Below, piece after piece: positions 1 through 9,543 of a DNA stretch of 64,000 bases. The stretch covers positions 1 through 64,000 of the forward strand of contig JACCGJ010011147.1 in NCBI GenBank assembly GCA_013407085.1, in the 5' to 3' direction. The position numbers and the translations under genes are program-made. How positions within the stretch are numbered: the stretch's first letter is position 1; every line of letters begins with the position of its first letter. The stretch comes from Atriophallophorus winterbourni (Eukaryota > Platyhelminthes > Trematoda > Plagiorchiida > Microphallidae). The notes beneath the pieces are model-generated. The model was not told the DNA's origin. It saw nothing but the letters and a program-made list of their open reading frames with translations, and searched no databases.

Positions 1-463
1 AATAAGCAGATACCGAGAAAATCAAGCGAATACCTTGGATACCAACGTTGTGAGAAAGATTGCCACTCCACAGTCAGAATCTATACTCATGTAGAACGGT
101 ACGATCATGTTGAGCTGTTGGTTTAAATTCACGATAGATATCGATCGAAGGAGTAAAATAAATCGATACTTTTGATCAGCGTTCGATGGGTCGCCTACTA
201 TTCGCTGATCACGTGGTCAAAATAGATCAGCTAATCACGCATTTTCAAGCGGTTACTTCCGCTCTGATTGGCTGAAGACTGGTGCCAAACTATTTAACAC
301 CTTTCGCCATTTTAGTTTTGAAGTCACACTGCAAACTTACTTCAGTGCTGTAGATATTACTAGATTAGCCAAGCAACCCCCATTGATATGGTTTCTGACA
401 TGGATGATCGTATGTAATTTTTACAGTGGCACTCAAATCCCAACACACAATTAGTTAAAGATT

Positions 464-1103
464 CTAAACAAATTTAACCGGCTAAAAACAATGCCAATCA
501 CACAATTGCACCTCAAAGTTAAAACAGCTAAACTAATCACACCCTTACCCGATTGGCATTCAATTGCCGTGCCTGCTTCATACCCTTGCGTAGCCCTAGC
601 AACTCATTGGTCAGATTAGCCAATGCTCGAGTTTCTGTGCTTGGATCTTCGTCAGCCTCTTCGCTGGATTGCCCCGCGTTCCCGTCGTATAATACGCGAG
701 CATCCAGGGATCGTCCTCTTGGCAACCTCTGACCAACTGGTTTCGATCGTCCAGTTCCTAAAATAATCAATAAATTTGTCATTAAGGCGAAAAGAAGAAT
801 CGTTATGGATTGTTGCTCAATTCCAAACACCATACCTGCTCGATGGTTTAATCGATTATGACTGAGTTTGTCTTCGTATTCTTGGGTATTATGTGCAGTG
901 GGTAGCATTCTTCTTGGACGCCGTGTTGCACACTTGGCATGCGTCACCGCTGTGTAATCCTCCGGAGAGTCAAAAATATCGTCTGGTTCCACATCTTCAT
1001 TTGGTGTCGGTCTGGTTAATGTGGTCCAAGAATCGACAAAACTGTGGGCGGTTCCGTTGCCAAAACGTGTGCTAGGCAACTGCCGAGAGGTGGTTGCCTC
1101 CAT
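464..1103 (-). CDS. Unrecognised small protein gene, 2-3 exons
   Basis: An open frame on the minus strand starts at an ATG at 1103, directly after a good acceptor (TTATTGACAG), and stays open to 537 (188 codons). I do not recognise the protein. It has an acidic patch (NEDVEPDDIFDSPEDY), an Arg/Pro-rich stretch, a second acidic stretch and a short helical C-terminus. The internal segment 758-835 has exact GT...AG ends, is 78 nt long and is free of stops, so it may be an intron or may encode a 26-residue hydrophobic insert; removing it keeps the frame. The ORF end also carries a donor (CGG|GTAAGG, intron from 548). Splicing to 481 would end the protein at a TAG at 464-466. A 5' non-coding exon may lie above 1193, where a strong donor (TTTG|GTAAGT) is seen. 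The coding status rests on splice signals and length only. Confidence 0.45.
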
Positions 1104-1400
1104 CTGTCAATAATAGATGAATTCGTCATCAATTTATTTGGAACGAGTGACTGCTGGCCATTGTATAGCTTCACGGAGCGTTATCGACTTACCAAACTGG
1201 GAGGATTTACTAATCTCACTGATAAATTTGCCACATTTTACAAAATTATTTTCAATATGAAAAATTTCCGCGATCGATAAAGTGTCTCCAAATAAATTAC
1301 ACATCACCTCGAGGGTTGCATTGTTGTAATCTAGGGTAACGGTCGAAATATAATCACTGAGTAGATAGCCGAATGGGCGTGGATGTGTGTGACCAATCAA

Positions 1401-2199
1401 ATATGAGAAGCGTGTACAGATTTTTCAACCAATCAGGTGATTCGAATTTTTGTCATTGGGAAATAGCAGTAATAGATTTGTTTCATTTTTGAATGCTGGG
1501 AATATTTTAATTAAAATAACGGAATTTAGAGCAGGTTGAAACTATCTGAAACTGGTAAATCGATGCAGATTGGAAAAAACGCAGCCGATAGGAGGGCATT
1601 ACAGAGAAACATCAGCGAGGATTCAATTATTTATGATTGAAAAATATGGGAAAGCATAGTATACAATAACTGTATCAAAGTTGCGACGCACGAATGCTAT
1701 TTGATTGTTATGTAGATTCACTTTCGCTTTAAATATCGGCGGGCAAGACTAGTCCACCATATTTTGAGGCAGGGAATTCCAGAACAACTATAGCACGCAC
1801 GACGAAAAATGGCGCCAGCATTCAATACGTGAACTTGAGACGCCCTTATAAACAAGTGTCTTAGTGGATGTCCTTCAGTACATACAATTCTCTAGATAAC
1901 AATATCGCCCATTGTGTAAAGCCACTTAGACCCATGTATAGCACTTTTTCAGTGTGGGGAACATTGCGAAGACCTATCAACTACATTGTGGCTGTGTGAT
2001 CACGTTTATCGCAGCCAATAAGATCTTCCAGGCAACAAGACCTCTACCGCAAACTCCATCTTTGGAGGAGGGTAGACGTTCATTATCCTTTGTAACGTTA
2101 CTTGCGAGAATCCTATAAACAAGCAATCTTATGGCCTATCGATATACATTCTGGCAAGTTACTTTACTCTTAAAATTTCCAATGAACCCGGATTCGTTC
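1401..2199. other. No recognisable feature
   Basis: I see no convincing exon, RNA gene or repeat in this stretch. Confidence 0.4.
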
Positions 2200-2800
2200 T
2201 TTTAATATTCGGATCGATAAACAGCATGGGATTGTTCGTATTAGGACTACAACGCGATATCTATACAAAAAATGGTTCCTTGTTCCACGACCCGGTGACA
2301 GCATCATTTTAAAATGTACAGTCTTGGTCTCAGTATGATGTACGTTTCCCAGATTCAGAATTCATGAAGAAAATTATGAACTTCATACAAATCAAACGAT
2401 TCCAGCGTATATACTGCATCCAAGCGATTGGCATACACATCCTTATGATGAAGGATTTGATACATTCATCGAGCTTCGTCTTTGATATTGCATCCAACGC
2501 AGATCCTCGGGATTTCTCCCAAGTAAAATATTTCCTAATGAAAAAAGAGTCACGTGTTGCGATGGAACAGCTTGCTTTTGTCAGCATTATCCAACAGTGG
2601 CGTATACGTTCACGCCTTGTTTACAACAACTGTTTAGCGGAGAATGTGAAATTTACAAAACCTTTGATGGCTCGTGTATTTGAACTCGCTCTTCACACAT
2701 TGATAGTTGTTCTAGCGGAAAATCTTTGATGCGGGGAAATGTGAAGATGATTGTGAGATCACTCAGTGTGCGTCACTTTGTAAAGCATTGAATTCTGAAT
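2200..2800 (+). pseudogene. Possible decayed Cys-rich coding remnant
   Basis: Across this interval a Cys-rich conceptual translation can be followed (for example CCDGTACFCQ, then GECEIYKTFDGSC, then GKCEDDCEITQCASLC), but it needs two frame changes and passes stop codons. The spacing of cysteines resembles EGF-like modules, although no family can be named. The segment near 2590-2635 also resembles the 233-bp satellite found at 6-9.5 kb. It could be a broken gene, a repeat fragment or chance. Confidence 0.2.
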
Positions 2801-2814
2801 CTGGACACTTGCTT

Positions 2815-3345
2815 AGGTTCCAAAGGTTGTTGTAGCCGGGGTGGAAGCGGGAATAAGATCCAACTGTCTATAAAATGCTCCCATGGGGCGCGCGTCTCAA
2901 ATAGATCTGACAACCAAGTTCAGCTTCTGGACTGAACGAGTGGCTTCCCGTTCACAGAGGAACTGCTTCTACCAACAGGAGAATGGGCGAGGGCGAGTGA
3001 CAGGCGCCTGATAACTAGTTTGCTTCGGGCAGATGGAGCTCGTTAGCCTGGGAGGGCATTTCATTTAAGGGAAGGAAAACCTTGATTTTAAACCTCCGCT
3101 GCCTTGCGGGATACCCGATCGCAGGAAAGGCTTCGGGAGAAAACCCTAAGGAAAATCTGGAGCAGAGTCTCGTGGACGGTTAGTTGGTGCACACCACCTC
3201 TTTATGGCAACTCCATGATGTGCAAAGGCTAGAGAAGCTGATTCGAACAAACACCAAGTGCTGCTGGAGACGCCGCTTTTTACCCAAATTCCCAAGAATC
3301 TTCATTGAAGCCAACTCATCCTCCAGGAGGAGATAGTCGCACAAC
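2815..3345 (+). mobile_element. 5' fragment of RTE-like LINE
   Basis: This segment matches, with substitutions and small indels, the 5' region of the element that starts at 13584. Shared blocks include the GC-rich opening, the CAACCAAGTTCAGCT block, the GGAGCTCGT block, the CCTCCGCTGCCTTG block and the AAAGGCTTC block. No reverse transcriptase follows, so it is a 3'-truncated or deleted copy. Confidence 0.6.
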
Positions 3346-3740
3346 AGTAAAGTATGTACACTCGCTTAAATTAGGGACCTATTCAAGTAACTTGCAACCA
3401 ACGTTTTTGCACCATGATACTCACTGACGATATGTTCGAAAATTTTCGCACATTTACGAATTTTAGCAGGTGTATTTCGCGGTAATTAACGTTTTCATTG
3501 ACTCTTTTATTAATAACGCTAAATGCTTCTTTAAACCGAAATCTGAGATATAACCAAACACCTCGGGGCTCAGTGGAACAACAAACTTCGGACGCACGAG
3601 ACATGTTGATCTTTGCTAAGTTGTAATCCTATGTGGGTAGCGAAAATAGTCTAGCAACCTGCCCAGTGCTAGGCAAGATCTCCAATGGGTCACAATGGTT
3701 TGCTAAGAAGTCAAAAATCATCAATTTGTAAAGAACGTAC

Positions 3741-3893
3741 TCGCTGTTGCTGAACGGTTGGACGGAAATTTGTCACAGGGGTGCATGATCCGTCACTCTC
3801 GTTGTCCAGTTCTGCCATTCCTTCTTTCATTCGGTTTATATCAGCCCGCATTTTCCGCATTTCCGAGGTGCACTCTTCTCGAGATTGAATCAG
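3741..3893 (-). CDS. Possible coiled-coil exon
   Basis: On the minus strand an open block of 51 codons lies between an acceptor (TTATTACTTAG) and a donor (CGA|GTACGT), phase 0 at both ends. The conceptual peptide begins LIQSREECTSEMRKMR and continues with a heptad-like helix, then a Ser/Thr/Pro/Gln-rich tail. I do not recognise it. It could belong to the minus-strand gene at 464-1103, or to another gene whose remaining exons I could not place. Confidence 0.3.
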
Positions 3894-4107
3894 CTAAGTA
3901 ATAACATTTTACTACTTCAGTTTCGTCAGTAGTAAGTAGTTAATATAAAATGTTGAGTTAATTCAGTTCATAAGTTCTGGTGAATTATTTCTGCTGGACG
4001 GAGAGAACAATATAGTTTCAAATTCATGTTCAGAAGATTAGTTCCTTCAATTTTATGGTCAACGTGACTGTAACCGTACTTTCAAATACACAGTCTTAAA
4101 TTAATTG

Positions 4108-4370
4108 TCGGGCTAACAAAACTACTCAAATGTGCCAGTCTGGAGAAAGGTTCATGAACGCTTAATTGCGATATGTCAAACAGTGGATGATTGCCGTAAG
4201 GCGTGTGAATACAAAGGTGATGTTCAAGGGTTCGAGTCCCACCCAAATCAGAGAATATGCACTGCTGATGAGCTCAATTAAGAGCGAAACTCCAGCCTGG
4301 TGCTTCCATTATGGAGCGTCTAAAAACAAATTTGTCAATAATTCGATGGGCTTGGTACGGGTGAACACGG
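4108..4370 (+). mobile_element. tRNA-derived SINE with hammerhead, copy 1
   Basis: About 263 bp are shared with the copy at 33186-33455 over their whole length. The element has a perfect RNA polymerase III B box (GGTTCGAGTCC, 4229-4239). Its A-box region is damaged by a deletion near 4190. A hammerhead ribozyme follows the tRNA-like part. The architecture (tRNA-like promoter plus hammerhead) is that of the Schistosoma Sm-alpha family, which is established knowledge; the relationship is inferred. Confidence 0.75.
4259..4303 (+). ncRNA. Hammerhead ribozyme, probably inactive copy
   Basis: The core CTGATGA (4265-4271) is followed by stem II GCTC/GAGC closed by loop AATTAA, then GAAA (4286-4289). 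Stem I pairs GCACTG (4259-4264) with TGGTGC (4298-4303), using two G-U wobbles. The stem III/cleavage region is mutated: the expected U before the cleavage-site C is C here, so self-cleavage is doubtful. Confidence 0.75.
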
Positions 4371-4649
4371 TCCAAAACATAAACAACATTTCTATACAAC
4401 ACATTCGAACAAACGAACGAGTCATCGGCTGTTTCGTTTCTAAAACTTGCACATATACCCCTTTTCCTGATGTCACGTATAAAGTAGGAAAGGATTATAT
4501 TTGTTGTTAGAATTACAATGCCATTTAACATCGTCAATTTCGACGTTAATAGTACATCATGAGCATATAATAGTTTCACTCTCCACAGCGTTTTGAATGG
4601 GTTTCGAGTGGGTCAATCTCCCTCTTAGGACGATCTTAGAGGTCGATCG

Positions 4650-5565
4650 ATGTCATTTTACGGCGTGATATACGAACAGCTCGAATCTTATGGAATAACG
4701 GGAATATTGCTGAATTGGATAAGAGACTATCTTACTGACAGACACGTCTAAGTTCGCGTTGGCAGCACCTTATCTAGAAAAATAGACGCCACGAGTGGAA
4801 TTCCGCAAGACTCGGTGCTTGGACGTCTTATATTCTTAGTGTATATGAACGATATAGTAGAGGATATCGGATGCAACTATTTGCCGATGATAATAAAATA
4901 TGGAAACGTGCCAGGTCCGTTAATGACTGTATGGCATTACAACGGGATCTGTGCACCTTATTTCGTTGGTCTCAGTTAAACGAGTTACCATTTAACCATG
5001 CGAAATGTAAAGTGCTGCGGCTTGGAAAATCTCTGCACCACACGTATCAGCTTGGCACGCAAGATCTCGTCTGGACCACCGCACAAAAAGATCCCGGTAT
5101 CTGGGTTTCGCTTAACTTTAGGCCTAAACATCATTGCCGGATGGTGTACAATAAAACTAGCCGTATCTTGAGTCTTCTAAAAAGAATATTCCGGATTTTT
5201 ACACCCGAAACCCTACCCCGAGTAATTAATATGTATATACGTCCTGTTATGGAATATTCCATCCAAGCCTGGGCACCATGGCTGATGAAGGACATCAAAC
5301 TACTCGACAGGATTTATGATCGTGCGACAAAGTTGGTCTCCCGGTACAGAAATTTGCCTTTCACAGAGCGAATGTTAAAACTGAGCCTACCCGATTTTAC
5401 CCAACGACGGATAAGTAGTGACCTAATGTTGGCATTCAAAATCCTGCATACTGAAAACCATCCCCTTGAACACTTGCTAAAGCCCAATGACCTTACTAGA
5501 ACACGAACACATTCAAAGGCTTTAAGCATTCCGCATTCTCGATTGGATATTCGTCGTTAAATTTT
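4650..5565 (+). pseudogene. CR1/jockey-like LINE RT remnant
   Basis: A LINE reverse transcriptase can be read with one stop and one frame change. The first part carries the SGIPQDSVLG motif and ends near MNDIVEDIG. The second frame begins LFADDNKIW (catalytic FADD box) and continues through the thumb and C-terminal region, ending at a stop after 5560. The 5' half of the element (endonuclease, RT fingers) is absent. It is a non-functional, 5'-truncated copy of the same broad family as the element at 38755-40330. Confidence 0.85.
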
Positions 5566-6044
5566 GTATCAGTAAGAATGTGTTAACTTGGACTTATTTC
5601 CATGAAGAAATCACTTTGCGTCAGAATCGTTGAGGTTTTTGCTTCCCAAACTCTATGAGTTTATGACAAACCATTGCAGTATGTGACATGTCCCCTATTT
5701 ATTTTGAGCATATTTTAATATTTGTTATATATCTCCCATTTTACCTATCATATATGGTTATTGTTAAACGTACTGCTTTTTCTACCATAAAATTTTCTGG
5801 AGAGTTCGAGTTCTCGAGAGCGGTTTCTGCTCCACCCCCAGCTTGCGATAACGCTTTAAAAACAAGTGTCTTCAAAGACAGAAAGCGATCAAGAGGGTTT
5901 TTCCCAACTCACAGGGTCCAAGGTCAAAGAGTTTCATATCAGTTTTGCAAACGAGTTGTATCACAACTGCGGGCTTTGCCGTCGATCGACCTGCTTTATT
6001 TCGACTCACCGTAGAGTAGATCTTTTAGAATAAGATTATTTTCA
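5566..6044. other. No recognisable feature
   Basis: AT-rich sequence between the LINE remnant and the satellite array. I see no gene or repeat that I can support. Confidence 0.4.
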
Positions 6045-6354
6045 AGCGCATGCAGATCCTGATCCTACTGTCCCTACCTGATGAGTGCAAACAGCACGAA
6101 ACCGGTCTTGGGGTGGGTGTGTGACGGAAAAGCATGCAAATGAATATTTTAAGATCATTCTCCATTCTGCACACATGACCCAGCAAGTGTTGGTGGCGCT
6201 CTCGTAGTAGAGTAGTCAGTAGTTAGAATGTAGTTACATGGATATATAATAGTATATAACGTTACCATAGTAACGGGTTTATCAGCGAGGTTGAATTCTG
6301 CACCGACACTCTTAGTTTCTCCAATAATTCGATGTAGTTAATCAACGATTATCT

Positions 6355-6485
6355 ATATGCTCGATCACACAAAGAAACAAGTCATCGGTTGTTCCGTTCT
6401 TAAAACTTGCACATCTATCTGGTATCTCAAGATCACGAATAAAGCAGAGATGAGTTATGCTTGTTGTTTAAATCAATTACCATCC
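6355..6485 (+). repeat. Duplicate of 4395-4530 segment
   Basis: This stretch inside the left edge of the satellite resembles 4395-4530. Shared blocks include GTCATCGG, AAAACTTGCACAT and a TTGTTGTT block near the end. Its identity is unknown. It shows that the left edge of the array has been invaded or rearranged. Confidence 0.5.
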
Positions 6486-6489
6486 CATC

Positions 6490-6585
6490 GTGCTGTTTGC
6501 AGTCATACAGTAGGGAGAGTAAGATCAGGATCCGCATGCGCTTGAAACAGTGGAGGAATAGTAAACAAGTAGCGCTTGTATGCCA
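6490..6585 (-). repeat. Inverted partial satellite monomer
   Basis: These 96 bp are the reverse complement of the satellite segment running from TGGCATACAAGCG through the first half of the hammerhead to AAACAGCAC. Direct orientation resumes at 6585 with the second half of the hammerhead (CAGCACGAAAC). One ribozyme is therefore split, with its two halves on opposite strands. Confidence 0.85.
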
Positions 6586-8660
6586 CAGCACGAAACCGAT
6601 CGTGTGTTGTGTGTGATGGAAATGCATGCAAATGAATATTTTGGTTCATGGTTATGTGTTTAACCCCATTAAACATGTGTTTGGACAAATGTGATTGAAC
6701 AGGTTGATCGTACCAGCCTTATCCAACAGTGGCATACAAGCGCTCCTTGTTTACCATTCTTCCACTGTTTCAAGCGCATGCGAATCCTGATCTCACTGTC
6801 CCTACCTGATGAGTGCAAACAGCACGAAACCGGTCGTGGGGTGTGAATGACGGAAAAGCATGCAAATGAATATTTTGTTTCATGGTTATGGTTTAAACCC
6901 CATTTAACATGTGTTTGGACACATGCTTTGAACAGGTTGGTCGTACCAGCCTTATCCAACAGTGGCATACAAGCGCTCCTTGTTTACCATTCTTCCACTT
7001 TTTCAAGCGCATGCGGATCCTGATCTTACTGTCCCTACCTGGTGAGTGCAAACAGCACGAAACCGGTCTGGTGTGTGTATGACGGAAAAGCATGCAAATG
7101 AATATTTTGTTGTTCATGGTTATGGGTTCAAACCCATTTAACATGTGTTTGGTCACACGTGATTGAACAGGTTGGTCGTACCAGCCTTATCCAACAGTGG
7201 CATACAAGCGCTCCTTGTTTACCATTCTTCCACTGTTTCAAGCGCATGCGGATCCTGCTCTTACTGTCCCTACCTGATGAGTGCAAACAGCACGAAACCG
7301 GTCGTGGGGTGTGAATGACGAAAAAGCATGCAAATGATATTTTGTTTCATGGTTATGGGTTTTACCCCATTTAACATGTGTTTGGACACATGCTTTGAAC
7401 AGGTTGGTCGTACCAGCCTTATCCAACAGTGGCATACAAGCGCTCCTTGTTTACCATTCATCCACTGTTTCAAGCGCAGGCAGATCCTGATCTTACTGTC
7501 CCTACCTGATGAGTGCAAACAGCACGAAACCGGTCGTGGGGTGTGAATGACGGAAAAGCATGAAAATGAATATTTTGTTTCATGGTTATGGGTTTAACCC
7601 CATTTAACATGTGTTTGGACACATGTTTTGAACATGTTGGTCGTACCAGCCTTATCCAACAGTGCATACAGCGATCCTAGTTTACCATTCTTTTCCACTG
7701 TTCAAGCGTCATGTGGATTCTGATCTTGTGTCCCTACCCCTGATGAGTGCAAACAGCACGAAACCGGTCTGGGGTGTGAATGCGAAAGCTGCAAATGAAC
7801 TTTTTTGTTTATGGTTATGGGTTTAACCCCTTTAACATGTGTAAGACACATGCTTTGAACAGGTTGGTCGTACCATCCTTATCCAACAGTGGCATACAAG
7901 CGCCCCTTGTTTACCATTCTTCCACTGTTTCAAGCGCATGCAGATCCTGATCTTTTACTGGCCCTACCTGATGAGTGCAAACAGCACGAAACCGGTCGTG
8001 GGGTGTGAATGACGGAAAAGCATGCAAATGAATATTTTGTTTCATGGTTATGGGTTTAACCCCATTTAACATGTGTTTGGACACATGCTTTGAACAGGTT
8101 GGTCGTACCAGCCTTATCCAACAGTGGCATACAAGCGCTCCTTGTTTACCATTCCTCCACTGTTTCAAGCGCATGCGGATCCTGATCTTACTGTCCCTAC
8201 CTGAGGAGTGCAAACAGCACGAAACCGGTCGTGGGGTGTGAATGACGGAAAAGCATGCAAATGAATATTTTGTTTCATGGTTATGGGTTTAACACCATTT
8301 AACATGTGTTTCGACACATGCTTTGAACAGGTTCGTCGTACGAGCCTTATCCAACAGTGGCATACAAGCGCTCCTTGTTTACCATTCCTCCACTGTTTCA
8401 AGCGCATGCGGATCCGGATCTTACTGTCCCTACCTGATGAGTGCAAACAGCACGAAACCGGTCGTGGGGTGTGAATGACGGAAAAGCATGCAAATGAATA
8501 TTTTGTTTCATGGTTATGGGTTTAACCCCATTTAACATGTGTTTCGACACATGCTTTGAACAGGTTCGTCGTACGAGCCTTATCCAACAGTGGCATACAA
8601 GCGCTCCTTTTTTACCATTCCTCCACTGTTTCAAGCGCATGCGGATCCTGATCTTACTGT

Positions 8661-8702
8661 CCCTACCTGATGAGTGCAAACAGCACGAAACCGGTCGTGG
8701 GG
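8661..8702 (+). ncRNA. Hammerhead ribozyme (representative intact unit)
   Basis: Stem I pairs CCCTAC (8661-8666) with GTGGGG (8697-8702), including one G-U pair. The core CTGATGA lies at 8667-8673. Stem II is GTGC/GCAC (8674-8677 and 8683-8686) with loop AAACA. GAAA (8687-8690) is followed by a minimal palindromic stem III in ACCGGT and a GTC cleavage triplet, so cleavage is predicted between 8696 and 8697. All invariant hammerhead core bases are present. Very short palindromic stem III helices are known from metazoan satellite and retroelement hammerheads that act best as dimers. Units at 6806, 7274, 7506, 7968, 8434, 8900 and 9133 have the same core and arms. The one at 7039 has a core mutation (CTGGTGA). 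Confidence 0.92.
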
Positions 8703-9543
8703 TGTGAATGACGGAAAAGCATGCAAATGAATATTTTGTTTCATGGTTATGGGTTTAACCCCATTTAACATGTGTTTGGACACATGCTTTGAACAGGTTG
8801 GTCGTACCAGCCTTATCCAACAGTGGCATACAAGCGCTCCTTGTTTACCATTCTTCCACTGTTTCAAGCGCATGCGGATCCTGATCTTACTGTCCCTACC
8901 TGATGAGTGCAAACAGCACGAAACCGGTCGTGGGGTGTGAATGACGGAAAAGCATGCAAATGAATATTTTGTTTCATGGTTATGGGTTTAACTCCATTTA
9001 ACATGTGTTTGGACACATGCTTTGAACAGGTTGGTCGTACCAGCCTTATCCAACAGTGGCATACAAGCGCTCCTTGTTTACCATTCTTCCACTGTTTCAA
9101 GCGCATGCGGATCCTGATCTTACTGTCCCTACCTGATGAGTGCAAACAGCACGAAACCGGTCGTGGGGTGTGAATGACGGAAAAGCATGCAAATGAATAT
9201 TTTGTTTCATGGTTATGGGTTTAACCCCATTTAACATGTGTTTGGACACATGCTTTGAACAGGTTGGTCGTACCAGCCTTATCCAACAGTGGCATACAAG
9301 CGCTCCTTGTTTACCATTCTTCCACTGTTTCAAGCGCATGCGGATCCTGATCTTACTGTATCTACCTGATGAGTGCAAACAGCACGAAACCGGTCGTGGG
9401 GTGTGAATGACGGAAAAGCATGCAAATGAATATTTTGTTTCATGGTTATTGCTTTAACCCCATTTAACATGTGTTTAGACACATGCTTCGAACAGGTTGG
9501 TCGTACCAGCCTTATCCAACAGTGGCATACAAGCGCTCCTTGA

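Larger units (their letters stand above)
6045..9543 (+). repeat. 233-bp satellite encoding hammerhead ribozymes
   Basis: A tandem array with a period of about 233 bp. The hammerhead core (CTGATGA or close variant) occurs on the plus strand at 6078, 6806, 7039, 7274, 7506, 7740, 7968, 8201, 8434, 8667, 8900, 9133 and 9366. Spacing is exactly 233 from 7968 on and 228-235 further left. Units from 8201 rightwards are almost identical, while the left ones are diverged and interrupted (6150-6485 is unrelated sequence, 6490-6585 is inverted). Besides the ribozyme, units contain the octamer ATGCAAAT, a perfect hairpin CATGTGT-TTGG-ACACATG and a near-palindrome around GGGTTTAACCCC. The short open frames seen on both strands repeat with the same period and are not genes. 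The array ends abruptly at 9543. Confidence 0.95.

Noticed and set aside
1193..1400. Open frame starting at 1400 on the minus strand as exon 1 of the gene at 464-1103
   Set aside because: It has a fine donor at 1192, but joining to 1103 in its frame gives a stop after ten codons, so it can at most be untranslated.
7200..9410. Many 60-100-codon open frames on both strands across the satellite
   Set aside because: They recur every 233 bp with the repeat, occur on both strands at once and have no homology; they are by-products of the tandem array.
6045..9543. CRISPR-like array
   Set aside because: The units are contiguous 233-bp monomers without unique spacers, in a eukaryotic genome.
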